Of a stretch of 64,000 nt of DNA, positions 1 to 8,223 are shown one piece after another. A program made the translations under genes and the position numbers. The DNA lies in contig NZ_JAQUVZ010000013.1 in NCBI RefSeq assembly GCF_028693135.1, forward strand, positions 33,113 to 97,112, read 5' to 3'. Every line of letters begins with the position of its first letter. Positions within the stretch are counted from its first letter, which is position 1. The notes beneath the pieces are model-generated. The model was not told where the DNA came from. It ran no database searches and saw nothing but the letters and a program-made list of their open reading frames with translations. This stretch comes from Methanosarcina sp. GTDB taxonomy: Archaea; Halobacteriota; Methanosarcinia; Methanosarcinales; Methanosarcinaceae.

Positions 1-344
1 CAGGCGTTGTCTATGTAGGAGGTGGAGTCCCGAAGAATTTCATCCAGCAGACCGAGGTAATAGCTTCGATTCTTGGAATGGATATTGGCGGGCATGACTA
101 TGCAATCCAGTATACTTCCGATTCTCCTCACTGGGGAGGACTCTCAGGATGCACTTTTGACGAAGCAGTTTCATGGGGAAAGATCGCACCTCAGGCAAAA
201 AAAGTACAGGTTTTTGTGGATGCTACTATCGCCCTTCCAATTGTTATCCATGCTCTGCGTGAAAAAACACGTGATATGAAGCGTGCAGCTCCTGTTTTTA
301 ACTGGAATGAGCCCGAAGGGCTTGATATCGTTTATAGCGAATGA
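1..344 (+). CDS. dys: Deoxyhypusine synthase, C-terminal part (5' end outside window)
   Basis: The frame is open from the first bases and ends at 344, giving about 113 residues of a C-terminal domain. It begins with the glycine-rich stretch VYVGGGVPKNFIQQT and continues with DYAIQYTSDSPHWGGLSG and a TFDEAVSWGKI segment, which I recognise as the NAD-binding and active-site end of deoxyhypusine synthase. The enzyme transfers the aminobutyl group of spermidine to a lysine of translation factor aIF5A, the first step of hypusine formation, in the cytoplasm. The start and the catalytic lysine region cannot be checked except for the conserved WGK motif, which is present. The gene is followed by a 63-base gap and two regulator genes on the same strand. 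Confidence 0.9.
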   Translation, partial: GVVYVGGGVPKNFIQQTEVIASILGMDIGGHDYAIQYTSDSPHWGGLSGCTFDEAVSWGKIAPQAKKVQVFVDATIALPIVIHALREKTRDMKRAAPVFNWNEPEGLDIVYSE

Positions 345-407
345 TCAAATAACAAATCTTTATTATATTGAAAGCCGATAACATAAGGCGAGATGGAGAA
401 GACATAA

Positions 408-929
408 ATGGGCAAACGAACTCGAATAATTAACGATCCTTCCTATTTAGTACCATTACTCAGGACTTTTGGATCAAGAACCCATAAAAAAATATTCGAT
501 GCACTTTCTAACAAATGGATGACCAGAACAGAAATCGATGAGTTCATAGGCACAGACTCATCAAAAAACCTTCATATATTGAAAAAGGCAGGACTCCTTG
601 AAAGTCAGTGGAGAATCCCTGAATCAGGACAAAAACCCTCTAAAGAATACCACAGTTCTTATTCAAAGGTTCAGGTAAACTTTCAGTGTTCCTTTGAAGA
701 CCTCAGTGACATTATTATGCTTACCTTCAAGCCATATGAAGAGGTGAAGGATGCCATGGAGGAACTGGAAAAACTGGTTGAAGAGGGCAATACATCAATG
801 AGCAACCTTACACGGACTCTTAACAGGAACCCATTTTATATTTGCGCCGTTGCCCGCAGGTCCGAAAGGCTTTCAGTAATGGGGCAGAGGTTAAAAATAA
901 TTGAAGATGTTGAGGAGAATTACGATTGA
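408..929 (+). CDS. ArsR-like winged-helix regulator
   Basis: This 173-residue protein has a winged-helix DNA-binding domain in roughly residues 15-75 (pattern RTHKKIFDALSNKWMTRTEI, then a recognition helix around SSKNLHILKKAGLLES). The C-terminal half, residues 95-170, is helical and acidic and could serve for dimerisation or sensing; I see no metal-binding cysteine pair, so a metal sensor is unlikely. The ATG is preceded by GGAG at a reasonable distance. Its stop codon overlaps the start of the next regulator, so the two are almost certainly co-transcribed. Effector and targets are unknown. Confidence 0.75.
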   Translation: MGKRTRIINDPSYLVPLLRTFGSRTHKKIFDALSNKWMTRTEIDEFIGTDSSKNLHILKKAGLLESQWRIPESGQKPSKEYHSSYSKVQVNFQCSFEDLSDIIMLTFKPYEEVKDAMEELEKLVEEGNTSMSNLTRTLNRNPFYICAVARRSERLSVMGQRLKIIEDVEENYD

Positions 930-1717
930 TGATTAAGATACTCCAGACAAAGAGTGGAGTCACCAAATTTCAGGTCCTTATTGAGGTTGCTGCCCATCAG
1001 CCCAATGTCAGGCAAAAAGAGATTGCCGGAAAGATAGGAATAACCCCCCAGGCTGTTTCCGAATACATCAAGGAGCTTGTAAATGATGGGCTTATTATAA
1101 CAGAGGGCCGCGTCAGGTACAGGATAACAAAAGAAGGCGTAGAGTGGGTCCTTGAAAACGCAGCCGAAATGAAGCGGTATGCCCGCTTTGTCATGGAGGA
1201 CATAATCAGCCATGTCTCGACCTGGACAGCCATCACAAAAGAAGAAGTCAAAGAAGGCCAGCAGGTTTACCTGAAAATGGATCATGGGCTCCTCTATGTA
1301 AGCAGCACGGAAATGACAGGTGCATCAGGCACTGCCATATCCGATGCCGCCCTGGGGGACGAGGTGGGAGTAACCAACCTCAGGGGCCTTATAGACCTGG
1401 AAAACGCAACCATCACGGTCTGCAAGGTTCCCAGGGTTGAGCGCGGAGGTTCAAGAAAAGTGGATCTCGAGCGTCTGAAGACGCTGGCAAACTCAAAACC
1501 CTATATAGCAGCAATCGGTGTGGAGTCGTTAATTGCTCTTCGCAAGATCGGCATAAGCCCCAATGTCATGTTCGGGACAAACGAATCCGTTATCGAGGCT
1601 GCATACCACGGACTTTCATCCCTGGTAGTTTCAGTGGATGAACAGGTCGCTGCTCTCCTGAACAGGTTAGAAACCGAGAACCTTGAGTACGAACTTGTTG
1701 ACCTGACAACCGAGTAA
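929..1717 (+). CDS. Winged-helix transcriptional regulator with C-terminal sensory-like domain
   Basis: About 262 residues. Residues 10-70 form a MarR/Crp-like winged helix (RQKEIAGKIGITPQAVSEYI followed by a wing ending YRITKEGVEWVLEN). Residues 100-260 form a second domain with repeated glycine and valine-rich strands and no recognisable catalytic motif; it resembles the C-terminal part of the archaeal predicted regulators grouped in COG1497, from memory. TTG at 926 and ATG at 929 are both possible starts; GAGGAG lies 8 and 11 bases upstream. I prefer ATG, which gives a TGATG overlap with the upstream regulator and points to translational coupling. Ligand unknown. Confidence 0.75.
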   Translation: MIKILQTKSGVTKFQVLIEVAAHQPNVRQKEIAGKIGITPQAVSEYIKELVNDGLIITEGRVRYRITKEGVEWVLENAAEMKRYARFVMEDIISHVSTWTAITKEEVKEGQQVYLKMDHGLLYVSSTEMTGASGTAISDAALGDEVGVTNLRGLIDLENATITVCKVPRVERGGSRKVDLERLKTLANSKPYIAAIGVESLIALRKIGISPNVMFGTNESVIEAAYHGLSSLVVSVDEQVAALLNRLETENLEYELVDLTTE

Positions 1718-2129
1718 CTTTCCTGAAATTTAGCTTCCGGTTCGAGGCATTCCTTACTCACAGGTTTGGAATTCGAACCTTTTGTTTTTCCATAACTAGT
1801 GCTTCGATTCCCAAATAAATCCATTATTTGGTGAGGGATTTGTTGATCACGAGATGGATTTTGAATTTTAGGTTTATGGATGTAATCTGGAATCGATACA
1901 CTAGTGTCGCGTCAATCCTCAATGATTGAAAGATTCTGAATAATTGCAATCGAGTTTATAAGACATTTTACTGCTGATGCGACACTAGTATCGGTTTTTT
2001 TGTTATTCAGGTTAACTGTAATTTTTCAGGTTTAACTGCAATAACCATCTATAATTATGCTGCACACTTTTATTTTAATACCTTAATATATTAATACTAC
2101 AGAACCATCTGATAATATGGTGTTTTTCC
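1718..2129. other. Intergenic region with an inverted-repeat element
   Basis: There is no credible gene here. It contains the MITE-like inverted repeat described at 1894-1994, and near 2070-2100 an AT-rich stretch with TTTTAATA and TTAATATATTAA that could act as the TATA element of the phosphodiesterase gene at 2130. Confidence 0.5.
1894..1994. repeat. MITE-like inverted repeat, about 100 bp
   Basis: The left arm CGATACACTAGTGTCGCGTC (from 1894) is matched by the reverse complement of the right arm, CGATACTAGTGTCGCATC (ending 1994): the same sequence except for a two-base insertion and one mismatch. The arms enclose about 62 bases with no coding capacity. Paired arms, small size and lack of a gene suggest a miniature non-autonomous insertion element or the fused ends of a deleted one. 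A long cruciform or 3'-UTR hairpin is the alternative. No clear target duplication is visible. Confidence 0.55.
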
Positions 2130-2678
2130 ATGAAACTGATCGTACTTTCCGATACCCATCTTAAAACAGGAGAAATCCCCCCGAAACTTCAAAGCATTCT
2201 CGAAGACTGTGACCTGATTGTCCATGCAGGGGACTTCAGTACTGTAGAAGCTTATAAGGCATTCAATGCCAGCGGCAAGCTAAAAGCCGTTTCCGGAAAT
2301 GACGATACCTTCGAGCTCAGGAAGCTCCTTCCCGAAAGGCTAAAATTTGAAGTTGAAGGAGTGAAAATCGGGGTGATACATGAAGGAGGGCTTTCAGTAA
2401 TGGATACAACTGCCCAGGGTTACCTCGCAAAAGAAATGGGAGTAGATGTCCTGATTTTCGGGCACCTTCACCGCCCTTTGATTGAACAGAAAGATGTTAT
2501 GCTTGTCTGTCCGGGTTCTCCGACAAAACCCAGGATGTCAAATCCAAGTGTTGTGGAACTAATAATTGAAAAAGGAAGTATTAAAGGCAGGATACTTACT
2601 CTTGAAGGAGATAGTTGTGAGTATATCAAATTCCGGGATACCCTGAAAAAACAAAAACAGGAAGAGAATCAAAAATAA
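2130..2678 (+). CDS. YfcE/MJ0936-type metallophosphoesterase
   Basis: This 182-residue cytoplasmic protein carries the full set of calcineurin-type phosphoesterase motifs: DTH at residue 8, HAGD near 32, GNDD near 57, HEG near 85 and GHLHRP near 112. These bind two metal ions and hydrolyse phosphodiesters. Length and motif order match the archaeal MJ0936/YfcE family; the physiological substrate is not known. The C-terminus ends in a lysine and glutamine-rich tail. It appears to be transcribed alone, with an AT-rich promoter region upstream and a convergent gene downstream. Confidence 0.88.
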   Translation: MKLIVLSDTHLKTGEIPPKLQSILEDCDLIVHAGDFSTVEAYKAFNASGKLKAVSGNDDTFELRKLLPERLKFEVEGVKIGVIHEGGLSVMDTTAQGYLAKEMGVDVLIFGHLHRPLIEQKDVMLVCPGSPTKPRMSNPSVVELIIEKGSIKGRILTLEGDSCEYIKFRDTLKKQKQEENQK

Positions 2679-2772
2679 AAGGAGCCTGAGTGCCTGAAAC
2701 CGACTCACAAATCCTGAAAAAGTTATAAACAGGAACCTGCCAGGGGTTTTATTGCCAGAATTCAGGCAAATG

Positions 2773-2787
2773 CCTCGCTAAGCGAGG
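2773..2787. terminator. Hairpin between convergent genes
   Basis: CCTCGC-TAA-GCGAGG is a perfect six-base-pair stem with a three-base loop, placed between the stop codons of the phosphodiesterase gene (plus) and the small gene at 2824 (minus). It could mark the 3' end of either transcript. No adjacent T-run is seen. Confidence 0.4.
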
Positions 2788-2823
2788 TCTCTGGAACTAT
2801 GTATTTGGCAAATCCCCGTCAGT

Positions 2824-3045
2824 TCACGTAGTCTCCAGTTTGAACATTACACCTGTTCCCTGAAGGCTCAGGTAGACTTTGTCTCCAAACTCGAGAATCT
2901 TCTCGACACCAACATTGCTGTTCCAGTTATATATAAAATCGTAACTGCCTTGCATGGGTTCGAAACCCAGAGACAAAAGCCTCCGGTTGACTTCAGACGG
3001 GCGAACTCCTTCACTACTGAACCAGACCACAAGATAGGTTTTCAC
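2824..3045 (-). CDS. Small conserved-type protein, unknown function
   Basis: A 73-residue protein starting at GTG, preceded by GGATGAT at suitable spacing. It opens with a beta-strand (KTYLVVWFS), has a helix containing RPSEVNRRLLSLGF, then strands ending in GVMFKLETT. This strand-helix-strand order resembles small ferredoxin-like folds such as Cas2/VapD-sized proteins, but no catalytic acid is visible in the expected place and there are no cas genes nearby, so I assign no function. It is convergent with the phosphodiesterase gene. Confidence 0.6.
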   Translation of the reverse strand: MKTYLVVWFSSEGVRPSEVNRRLLSLGFEPMQGSYDFIYNWNSNVGVEKILEFGDKVYLSLQGTGVMFKLETT

Positions 3046-3374
3046 AGGATCATCCCATATACCAATTAATTAACTTATTTTAGCGTTGACTCTTATTCAA
3101 TTACTCATTGCTCATTTTATATCATGTTTCGTTTATTTATCTATATTTTGCCTCTTATTGCCCGAATTCCAGGAAAAAACGAAAAAACGTAGTCAGTGAA
3201 TGAAAGTTTAGAGTGAACGATCTGGTAAAAAATAAGAAATAAGAACAGACAAAAAGAGAAAAGAAATAAAGAGAACAAACAAAAAGAGAAAAGAAATAAA
3301 GAGAACAAACAAAAAGAGAAATAATTAAGAAGCAAAGAGCTTCCTAATTTGATTACGGATACTTTTTACAATTA
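3046..3374. repeat. Spacer with 30-bp tandem repeat
   Basis: Between the small gene and the RPA operon, positions 3241-3321 hold 2.7 copies of a 30-base purine-rich unit (GAGAACAAACAAAAAGAGAA plus ten bases); the second and third copies are identical over their shared length. The minus-strand ORF across it is only a translation of the repeat (SFCLFSLFLF) and is not a gene. The repeat lies just downstream of the RPA operon's last stop codon. Confidence 0.85.
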
Positions 3375-3944
3375 TCAGGCATTATCTTTAAGAGACTCAA
3401 GGGCTTTTTTAACCATTTCACGGTAAATCTCAGTATCAGTGGAATAGTGCTCCTTTGCAAGCTTTGAGTTTGGGTCTTCCTGTGCCTCAACTGCCCTTAT
3501 TCTCTCAAGAGTCTGCTTTGCAGTATCGAGTACCCACAGATTTCTTGTCAGTTCGTCTACCTGCTGGATAGATTCAGGGCGGATAGAGGTCAGGACATTT
3601 CCATCGTCTGTGGTATAGGTGCTGGTTTTGCCGACGACCGCTACGAAAGCAGGCAGTTCGCACTCTTCAAGGAACTGAGCGGCTTCGGGCTGGTACTGCC
3701 CTGCATAGACAAGGAAGGAACCTGTTGGGTCGGAAACCCTGCCTCTCCAGTATTCGGAGTCAGTACCGATATCCTCCTTTTCTATAAGAGTCCCAACAAT
3801 GAAGATACGGTTCACCTTCGCCCCTGTTGGAGTAAGGAGATACTGAGGGGCATACTGGTCACTTTCGTCCCTGGATGTGAGGTTTGAGTCTCTCAGTTCC
3901 TGGGAAAAAACCCTGCGCGATACTTCTCTAAAGAAGCCTGTCAT
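3375..3944 (-). CDS. RPA-associated OB-fold protein (COG3390 type)
   Basis: This 189-residue protein has an OB-fold-like core in residues 35-125 (GAKVNRIFIVGTLIEKEDIG ... DPTGSFLVYAGQYQPEA) and a helical C-terminus. It is the family found next to RPA in euryarchaea and is taken as a subunit or partner of the single-stranded-DNA-binding complex used in replication and repair. Its start codon directly follows the stop codon of the RPA gene with no gap, so the two proteins are translationally coupled and probably made in fixed ratio. Family assignment rests on sequence pattern and gene order. Confidence 0.82.
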   Translation of the reverse strand: MTGFFREVSRRVFSQELRDSNLTSRDESDQYAPQYLLTPTGAKVNRIFIVGTLIEKEDIGTDSEYWRGRVSDPTGSFLVYAGQYQPEAAQFLEECELPAFVAVVGKTSTYTTDDGNVLTSIRPESIQQVDELTRNLWVLDTAKQTLERIRAVEAQEDPNSKLAKEHYSTDTEIYREMVKKALESLKDNA

Positions 3945-5198
3945 TTACTCCACCTCCAGTTCAGCAAGCACTTCATCAAGGAGTTCCCTATCCAGGAAAG
4001 TCCTTGGAATAATTGAATCCACAAGGATATAGCGGTCAAGCCTGTGTCCGCTAATAGTATAATACCTGCCGACAAGCTCGTGTTTTAATTTATCAAGTAC
4101 AACTCCGGGATCAAGGGCATCTGCAGCCATTGCAATGGCGCTGTCAAGAGATACTCCGGAAAGCTCTTCGGTAAGCCCCCGGTTAATCAGGGCGTCCTGG
4201 GTGGAAGTTCCCGAGTCAAGGACTGCCTTTATCCTGAGGTCATATTCTCCTTTCACTTTCCCGTGCTCTGCACAGGCGCCTTTAACCAGGGCCCGTTTGC
4301 ACTCAGGGCACCGCTTTATAAGTCCGGAGCCTGTCTGAATGTCAATCATTGCCCCGAAATATGTAAAAGCAGAAGTCCCCACTTCGATATCTTCATCGAG
4401 TGTTTCTATGGAGCTTGACCTGTTAAGCTGAATCTGGAACTTGCCGTTCCACTCGTTAACGACCACATTTTTCAGCATGTAACTTTTTCCTTCCTCCATA
4501 TCAGGAAGTTCGGAGCTTGCCCAGTTAGTGAATTTAATAACACCGGTTTCATCTCCTATAAGCCCTGCCTGTTCTATCGACTCATGGGAGTTTTCCCAAA
4601 GCTGGACCACTTTCCCTCTTACCGTAGCCCACTGGCCCCCCACAAGGTCAACAATGTTTCGGAGCTCAGCTTCTCTTGCTGAAGGAACGAAATCGCCGCC
4701 ACCTACTTCAACGGGCTCGGAGAGCTTCTCTATGGAACTGTTTTTGTTAACCTGGACCTGAAACCTTTCATTGTATTCTCCGACAACGACGCTCCGGAGA
4801 AGGTAGCTCTCACCCTGCTCGAGGGGAGGAAGTTCGGCATTTTTCCAGATGGTGAACTTTATGATTCCAGTCTCATCTCCAAGGAGTCCAACCTGAGATA
4901 TGGATTCATGAGTATTTTCCCAGAGCTGAATAACCTTTGCCTTAAGGTTTGCCCACTGCCCATTCTCCGTAATATCCATAATTTTGGTGAGCTGGGGTTC
5001 GGCCTGCCTGACATAAAACTCATTTTTAGGAATGGAATATTTCTTCAAAAAATAGTTTGTTACGCTGCGTTGCGCCTCGTTTGAAGGCACTTTGAACTTC
5101 GTAATCAACTCGTCAAGTCTGCTTTCGACGTCCTCAACAGGCACATCGATGCCAAGTTTCATAAACCGGTCTCTAATGGATTCTGCAATCTGTTTCAT
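3945..5198 (-). CDS. Replication protein A, two OB folds plus zinc finger
   Basis: The 417-residue single-stranded-DNA-binding protein has a helical N-terminus (1-65), two closely similar OB folds (about 70-160 and 185-275) and a zinc finger near residues 295-312 with cysteines in CPEC and a CAEH pair. The OB folds share QLWEN(T/S)HESI, GDETG(I/V)IKFT and SSSIE, so they arose by a recent internal duplication. This architecture matches the two-OB-fold RPA proteins (RPA2/RPA3 type) of Methanosarcina rather than the four-OB-fold RPA1. It coats single-stranded DNA in replication and repair. It is the first gene of a two-gene operon. Confidence 0.88.
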   Translation of the reverse strand: MKQIAESIRDRFMKLGIDVPVEDVESRLDELITKFKVPSNEAQRSVTNYFLKKYSIPKNEFYVRQAEPQLTKIMDITENGQWANLKAKVIQLWENTHESISQVGLLGDETGIIKFTIWKNAELPPLEQGESYLLRSVVVGEYNERFQVQVNKNSSIEKLSEPVEVGGGDFVPSAREAELRNIVDLVGGQWATVRGKVVQLWENSHESIEQAGLIGDETGVIKFTNWASSELPDMEEGKSYMLKNVVVNEWNGKFQIQLNRSSSIETLDEDIEVGTSAFTYFGAMIDIQTGSGLIKRCPECKRALVKGACAEHGKVKGEYDLRIKAVLDSGTSTQDALINRGLTEELSGVSLDSAIAMAADALDPGVVLDKLKHELVGRYYTISGHRLDRYILVDSIIPRTFLDRELLDEVLAELEVE

Positions 5199-5544
5199 CT
5201 TAATTCTACCTCAAGCCTCATGGTTAGTTATCTTATTGAGAGGCATTCTAAAGTACAACGACAGAGAATATAAAGCTAAGTGAAGCGGGGTGAAAGTATT
5301 AAACAAGCAGGAAGCGGCTGCCCCTGAAAGAGCTCTTCCCTGGTGAATTGCAAAGCCCGAAAAAATACTTGCTTCACACCCTCAACCCAATTTTGAGGAA
5401 CGGATCTATCCTTTTTAAGACAGTCCCACTTCTCCTCAAAGAAAATTCACTTGTATTCCCCTCATCTCTGTTTCGGATTAGCCTCAAATTTTATTATATC
5501 TTGTTTGTTAATTGGTTATGTAACCGGATAGTTGTTTTAATTAT

Positions 5545-5662
5545 ACAATTATTCATCAGTAGACCTGTTATTTTAGATTACCAATAACCATCCAATAATC
5601 TGTCCACAAGGCACTTTGTAATAAGAAGTTTTTGTAGTGTTGATCGAACTATTCATAACACC
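5545..5662 (-). pseudogene. Decayed tnpB 3' end (IS200/IS605 family)
   Basis: The minus strand matches the last part of the intact tnpB at 22483-23748. The DNA stretch TCCACAAGGCA followed by ATAAGAA or TAGGAAA and GTTGAT is shared in register over about 90 bases, including the part around the stop codon. Translated, it gives NSSINTT followed by CGQIIGW, against NSAINIM and WIGYL in the intact protein, then in-frame stops. Only about 40 codons remain and there is no start. Confidence 0.7.
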
Positions 5663-5984
5663 AGAAACTCCCTATAAAATTTTTCTTAGTAACTTTAGAA
5701 TAGATTGTTTTTTAATATTGATATATTTTGGGATGTCGAACATCTTCTAATAACTGAAAAAACATATAAAAAGGATTTTATCATATTCAATGTTTGAACC
5801 TTCAAAATTAAATGTTTTATATTTATTCGAGTTTTTCCCGGAAGTGGAAGGAAGCATATTGTACGGCTGTCTATACGACGGCTCCTGATCAATCGGGCGG
5901 TATTCAGAATGTCCGAAACTGGCATCTTCAGCTTTTTCCCTTTCCGCATAGGCTGTACAACCTTATCAGGAAATGTCATCCACA

Positions 5985-6000
5985 AAGTACTTAAGTACTT
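5985..6000. promoter_or_regulatory. Perfect 16-bp palindrome
   Basis: AAGTACTTAAGTACTT reads the same on both strands and is itself two copies of AAGTACTT. It lies 130 bases downstream of the antiporter gene. It could be a protein-binding site or an insertion scar; function unknown. Confidence 0.35.
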
Positions 6001-6129
6001 AGTAACTGTCCCAAAATAAATCAGGCCGATTTTTTATAAATTTTATATTCAATTGGTGAAAATGATCTTGAAAATCAAGGCATCCAATCGAAACCTGTGC
6101 AAAGTTTGTTCGGCAGTTACCCATTGTAA

Positions 6130-7968
6130 TTATTTGTGGAGTATACTCGCGGTCCGCTTGGCGGCGTCTCCTTCCCCAATAACGGTTACGATATCTTCAT
6201 ATTCAAGCACAAGGCTCCCATTGGCGATAATCGAATCACTTCCCCGCTGGACCATAACCAGAAGGCTCTTTTCAGGGAACTGGATATCCTTAATGGCTTT
6301 CCCGATTACCCTGGGGTTCGTGACCTTGACTTCCATCATGTCCCCCTCGCCTCCTACCTCGCACATAGAAAATAGATGAGGCCTTCCGATCATGTTGTCA
6401 AGCACCACGGCAGTGGTCGTGGCCGGGCTCATGGCACGGATGCCCATATTCCAGAAAGCCTGAAGGTTTTCTATCTCGTTTACCCTGGCTACCAGCTGGT
6501 CACCCCTGAATCCGAAAGAAGCTTTAGCAATCTGACAGAAGAGAAGGTTCGTGTTATCCTGATTGGTTGTTGCAACCACATATTTGGCATTCTCTATTCC
6601 TGCCTTTTTCAGGACATTTACATCCCCTCCATCCCCCTGGACAATCCGTATCCCGAGTTCCATGCATTTCTTGCAGTTGTCCTCGGAAATGTCCACAACA
6701 ACTACATTTTCTCCTCTTTTGTCAAAACGTTCGGCAAGAATCCTGCCTACCTTTCCTCCACCAATAATAAGGATTTCCATAGGGATTACCTCCAGCACCT
6801 CTGCCACTTTTTTTGACAAGCTGCCACTCATGAAGACCGTGATGATAACCGTAAGGAAGACAAGCCCCACAAGGGTCTGCCCTCCCGGAATGCCCATCGA
6901 ATCGAGCTTGATTGCAAAATAGGTCGCAACCGACGTCGGCACAACGCCCCTGGGCCCAACAAAGGAAATGAAAAGTTTCTCATTCCTGCTGATCTGCGAG
7001 TTCCACATAGAAACAAAGACCGCCACCGGGCGGATAAGGAATATGAGAAGCAGTACAAGGACTATCCCGCTTACCCCTATTCTCTGGATATCTTCGAATT
7101 TAAGCATTGCCGCAAGCAGGATGAAAAGCAAAGAGAGCATCACAATCACAATGTCGCTCTTGAATTCCTTGATAGTATCCTTGTAAGGGAATTCCGAAGT
7201 CCCAAGGATGATCCCGAAAACGGCTACCGCCAGAATCCCAGACTCGTTGCCCAGGGATTCTGAAAGGACGAAGCAGGCAAATACTGCAGTCAGGGAAACC
7301 AGCCTTGCGGTCCGATTGCTGATCGCTATCCCCCGTGTATAAAACCAGCGGAGAGAAAACCCGCTCAAAGAACCCAGTACAATTCCGATCCCCAATCTGT
7401 AAAGGATAAAGATCACAGCATCAATCCCGGAAAGTTCTGCTGCGACCCATTCGAAGACCATGGCTGCAAGGATCACACTGGCAGCGTCATTCAGGACCCC
7501 CTCAAGTTCCAGGATCTTGCCAAGCCTGTGGCTAATCTGGATATTCCTTACAATAGGAGTTATCACTGTCGGACCTGTTGCCGTGACAAGGGCTCCGAAA
7601 AGGGCGGCTAGTTCGAGAGGGACCCCTATCAAGAGGTTGGTCAGAACCGTGGTCCCCAGGAAGGTTACAAAGACCCCTATTGTTGTCAGCTTCAGAACAC
7701 TATCCTGAACCATCCTTATATGCTTCAGGTCAATGTGAAGCCCACCGTCAAAAACAATCACGGATATAGAGATTGCCACTATAGCGCTTAACCCCTCGAT
7801 ATAGAGAGCAGGATCCAGCAGGTTAAGGACCTCGGGCCCTACGATGACTCCTTCGATCAACAGGAAAATGATAAAAGGAATCCGGAAATAGCAACTGAGT
7901 GCCTGCGCAACAAGGGACATGATAAGTACGGCAACTACCAGCCCAAGTAGAAGTATCGGATCAAGCAT
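6130..7968 (-). CDS. CPA-type cation/proton antiporter with TrkA/RCK regulatory domain
   Basis: The 612-residue protein has about 12 membrane segments in residues 1-390, including the conserved EGVLNDAASV motif (acidic residues of the ion path in NhaP-type exchangers) and FVGPRGVVPTSVA. After a short linker comes a Rossmann NAD-binding RCK (TrkA-N) domain beginning at ILIIGGGKVGRILAERF, then a TrkA-C domain at about 530-610. Such proteins exchange Na+ or K+ for H+ across the cytoplasmic membrane and are gated by nucleotide binding to the RCK module. AGGGAA precedes the ATG. Neighbouring osmoprotectant and cation-exchange genes fit a role in salt and pH balance. Ion selectivity cannot be read from sequence. 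Confidence 0.88.
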   Translation of the reverse strand: MLDPILLLGLVVAVLIMSLVAQALSCYFRIPFIIFLLIEGVIVGPEVLNLLDPALYIEGLSAIVAISISVIVFDGGLHIDLKHIRMVQDSVLKLTTIGVFVTFLGTTVLTNLLIGVPLELAALFGALVTATGPTVITPIVRNIQISHRLGKILELEGVLNDAASVILAAMVFEWVAAELSGIDAVIFILYRLGIGIVLGSLSGFSLRWFYTRGIAISNRTARLVSLTAVFACFVLSESLGNESGILAVAVFGIILGTSEFPYKDTIKEFKSDIVIVMLSLLFILLAAMLKFEDIQRIGVSGIVLVLLLIFLIRPVAVFVSMWNSQISRNEKLFISFVGPRGVVPTSVATYFAIKLDSMGIPGGQTLVGLVFLTVIITVFMSGSLSKKVAEVLEVIPMEILIIGGGKVGRILAERFDKRGENVVVVDISEDNCKKCMELGIRIVQGDGGDVNVLKKAGIENAKYVVATTNQDNTNLLFCQIAKASFGFRGDQLVARVNEIENLQAFWNMGIRAMSPATTTAVVLDNMIGRPHLFSMCEVGGEGDMMEVKVTNPRVIGKAIKDIQFPEKSLLVMVQRGSDSIIANGSLVLEYEDIVTVIGEGDAAKRTASILHK

Positions 7969-8172
7969 GAGATTCCCTGTAATGATGCGTAATCTTACTA
8001 AAAATTATTAGTACCCATTCCAGATAAATTGAATTGAAAGATATGTCAAGGTTGTATTGCCAAAAAAGCATTACCCTCTGAAAACGTCCCTCTCGGGAAC
8101 TCTGATTATATAATATACTTTATACAAATTGGGGCTGTAATTTCAACCCTCTGGCTACATTCTGCACGATTG

Positions 8173-8195
8173 CTCTCATCATATATAAATGAGAG
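8173..8195 (-). terminator. Hairpin downstream of the osmoprotectant transporter operon
   Basis: CTCTCAT and ATGAGAG form a seven-base-pair stem around a nine-base AT-rich loop, beginning 28 bases after the stop codon of the last transporter gene. No long T-run follows, so it may be a 3'-end stabilising hairpin and not a terminator in itself. Confidence 0.4.
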
Positions 8196-8223
8196 AGGTA
8201 ATTCCCAAATAAAGAACGGTTTC

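Larger units (their letters stand above)
5199..6129. other. Long intergenic region with transposon relic and palindrome
   Basis: No intact gene is supported. The region holds a decayed tnpB 3' end (5545-5662), a GC-richer patch at 5830-5985 in otherwise AT-rich DNA that could be the remains of a coding sequence, and a perfect 16-base palindrome at 5985-6000. Short ORFs across 5348-5994 on both strands have no recognisable domain and overlap each other. Confidence 0.6.

Noticed and set aside
2824..3045. Cas2 protein
   Set aside because: The catalytic aspartate after the first strand is absent and there is no CRISPR array or cas gene.
3241..3321. Possible CRISPR array
   Set aside because: Copies are contiguous without spacers, there are no cas genes, and the unit is low-complexity.
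3141..3335. Minus-strand ORF with repeated SFCLFSLFLF
   Set aside because: It is only the translation of the 30-bp tandem repeat.
5348..5587. Plus-strand ORF of 79 codons before the tnpB relic
   Set aside because: No domain, overlaps the relic, composition like non-coding AT-rich DNA.
5695..5985. Minus-strand ORF of 96 codons
   Set aside because: No domain and no ribosome-binding site; it overlaps other short ORFs. Kept only as a possible relic patch.
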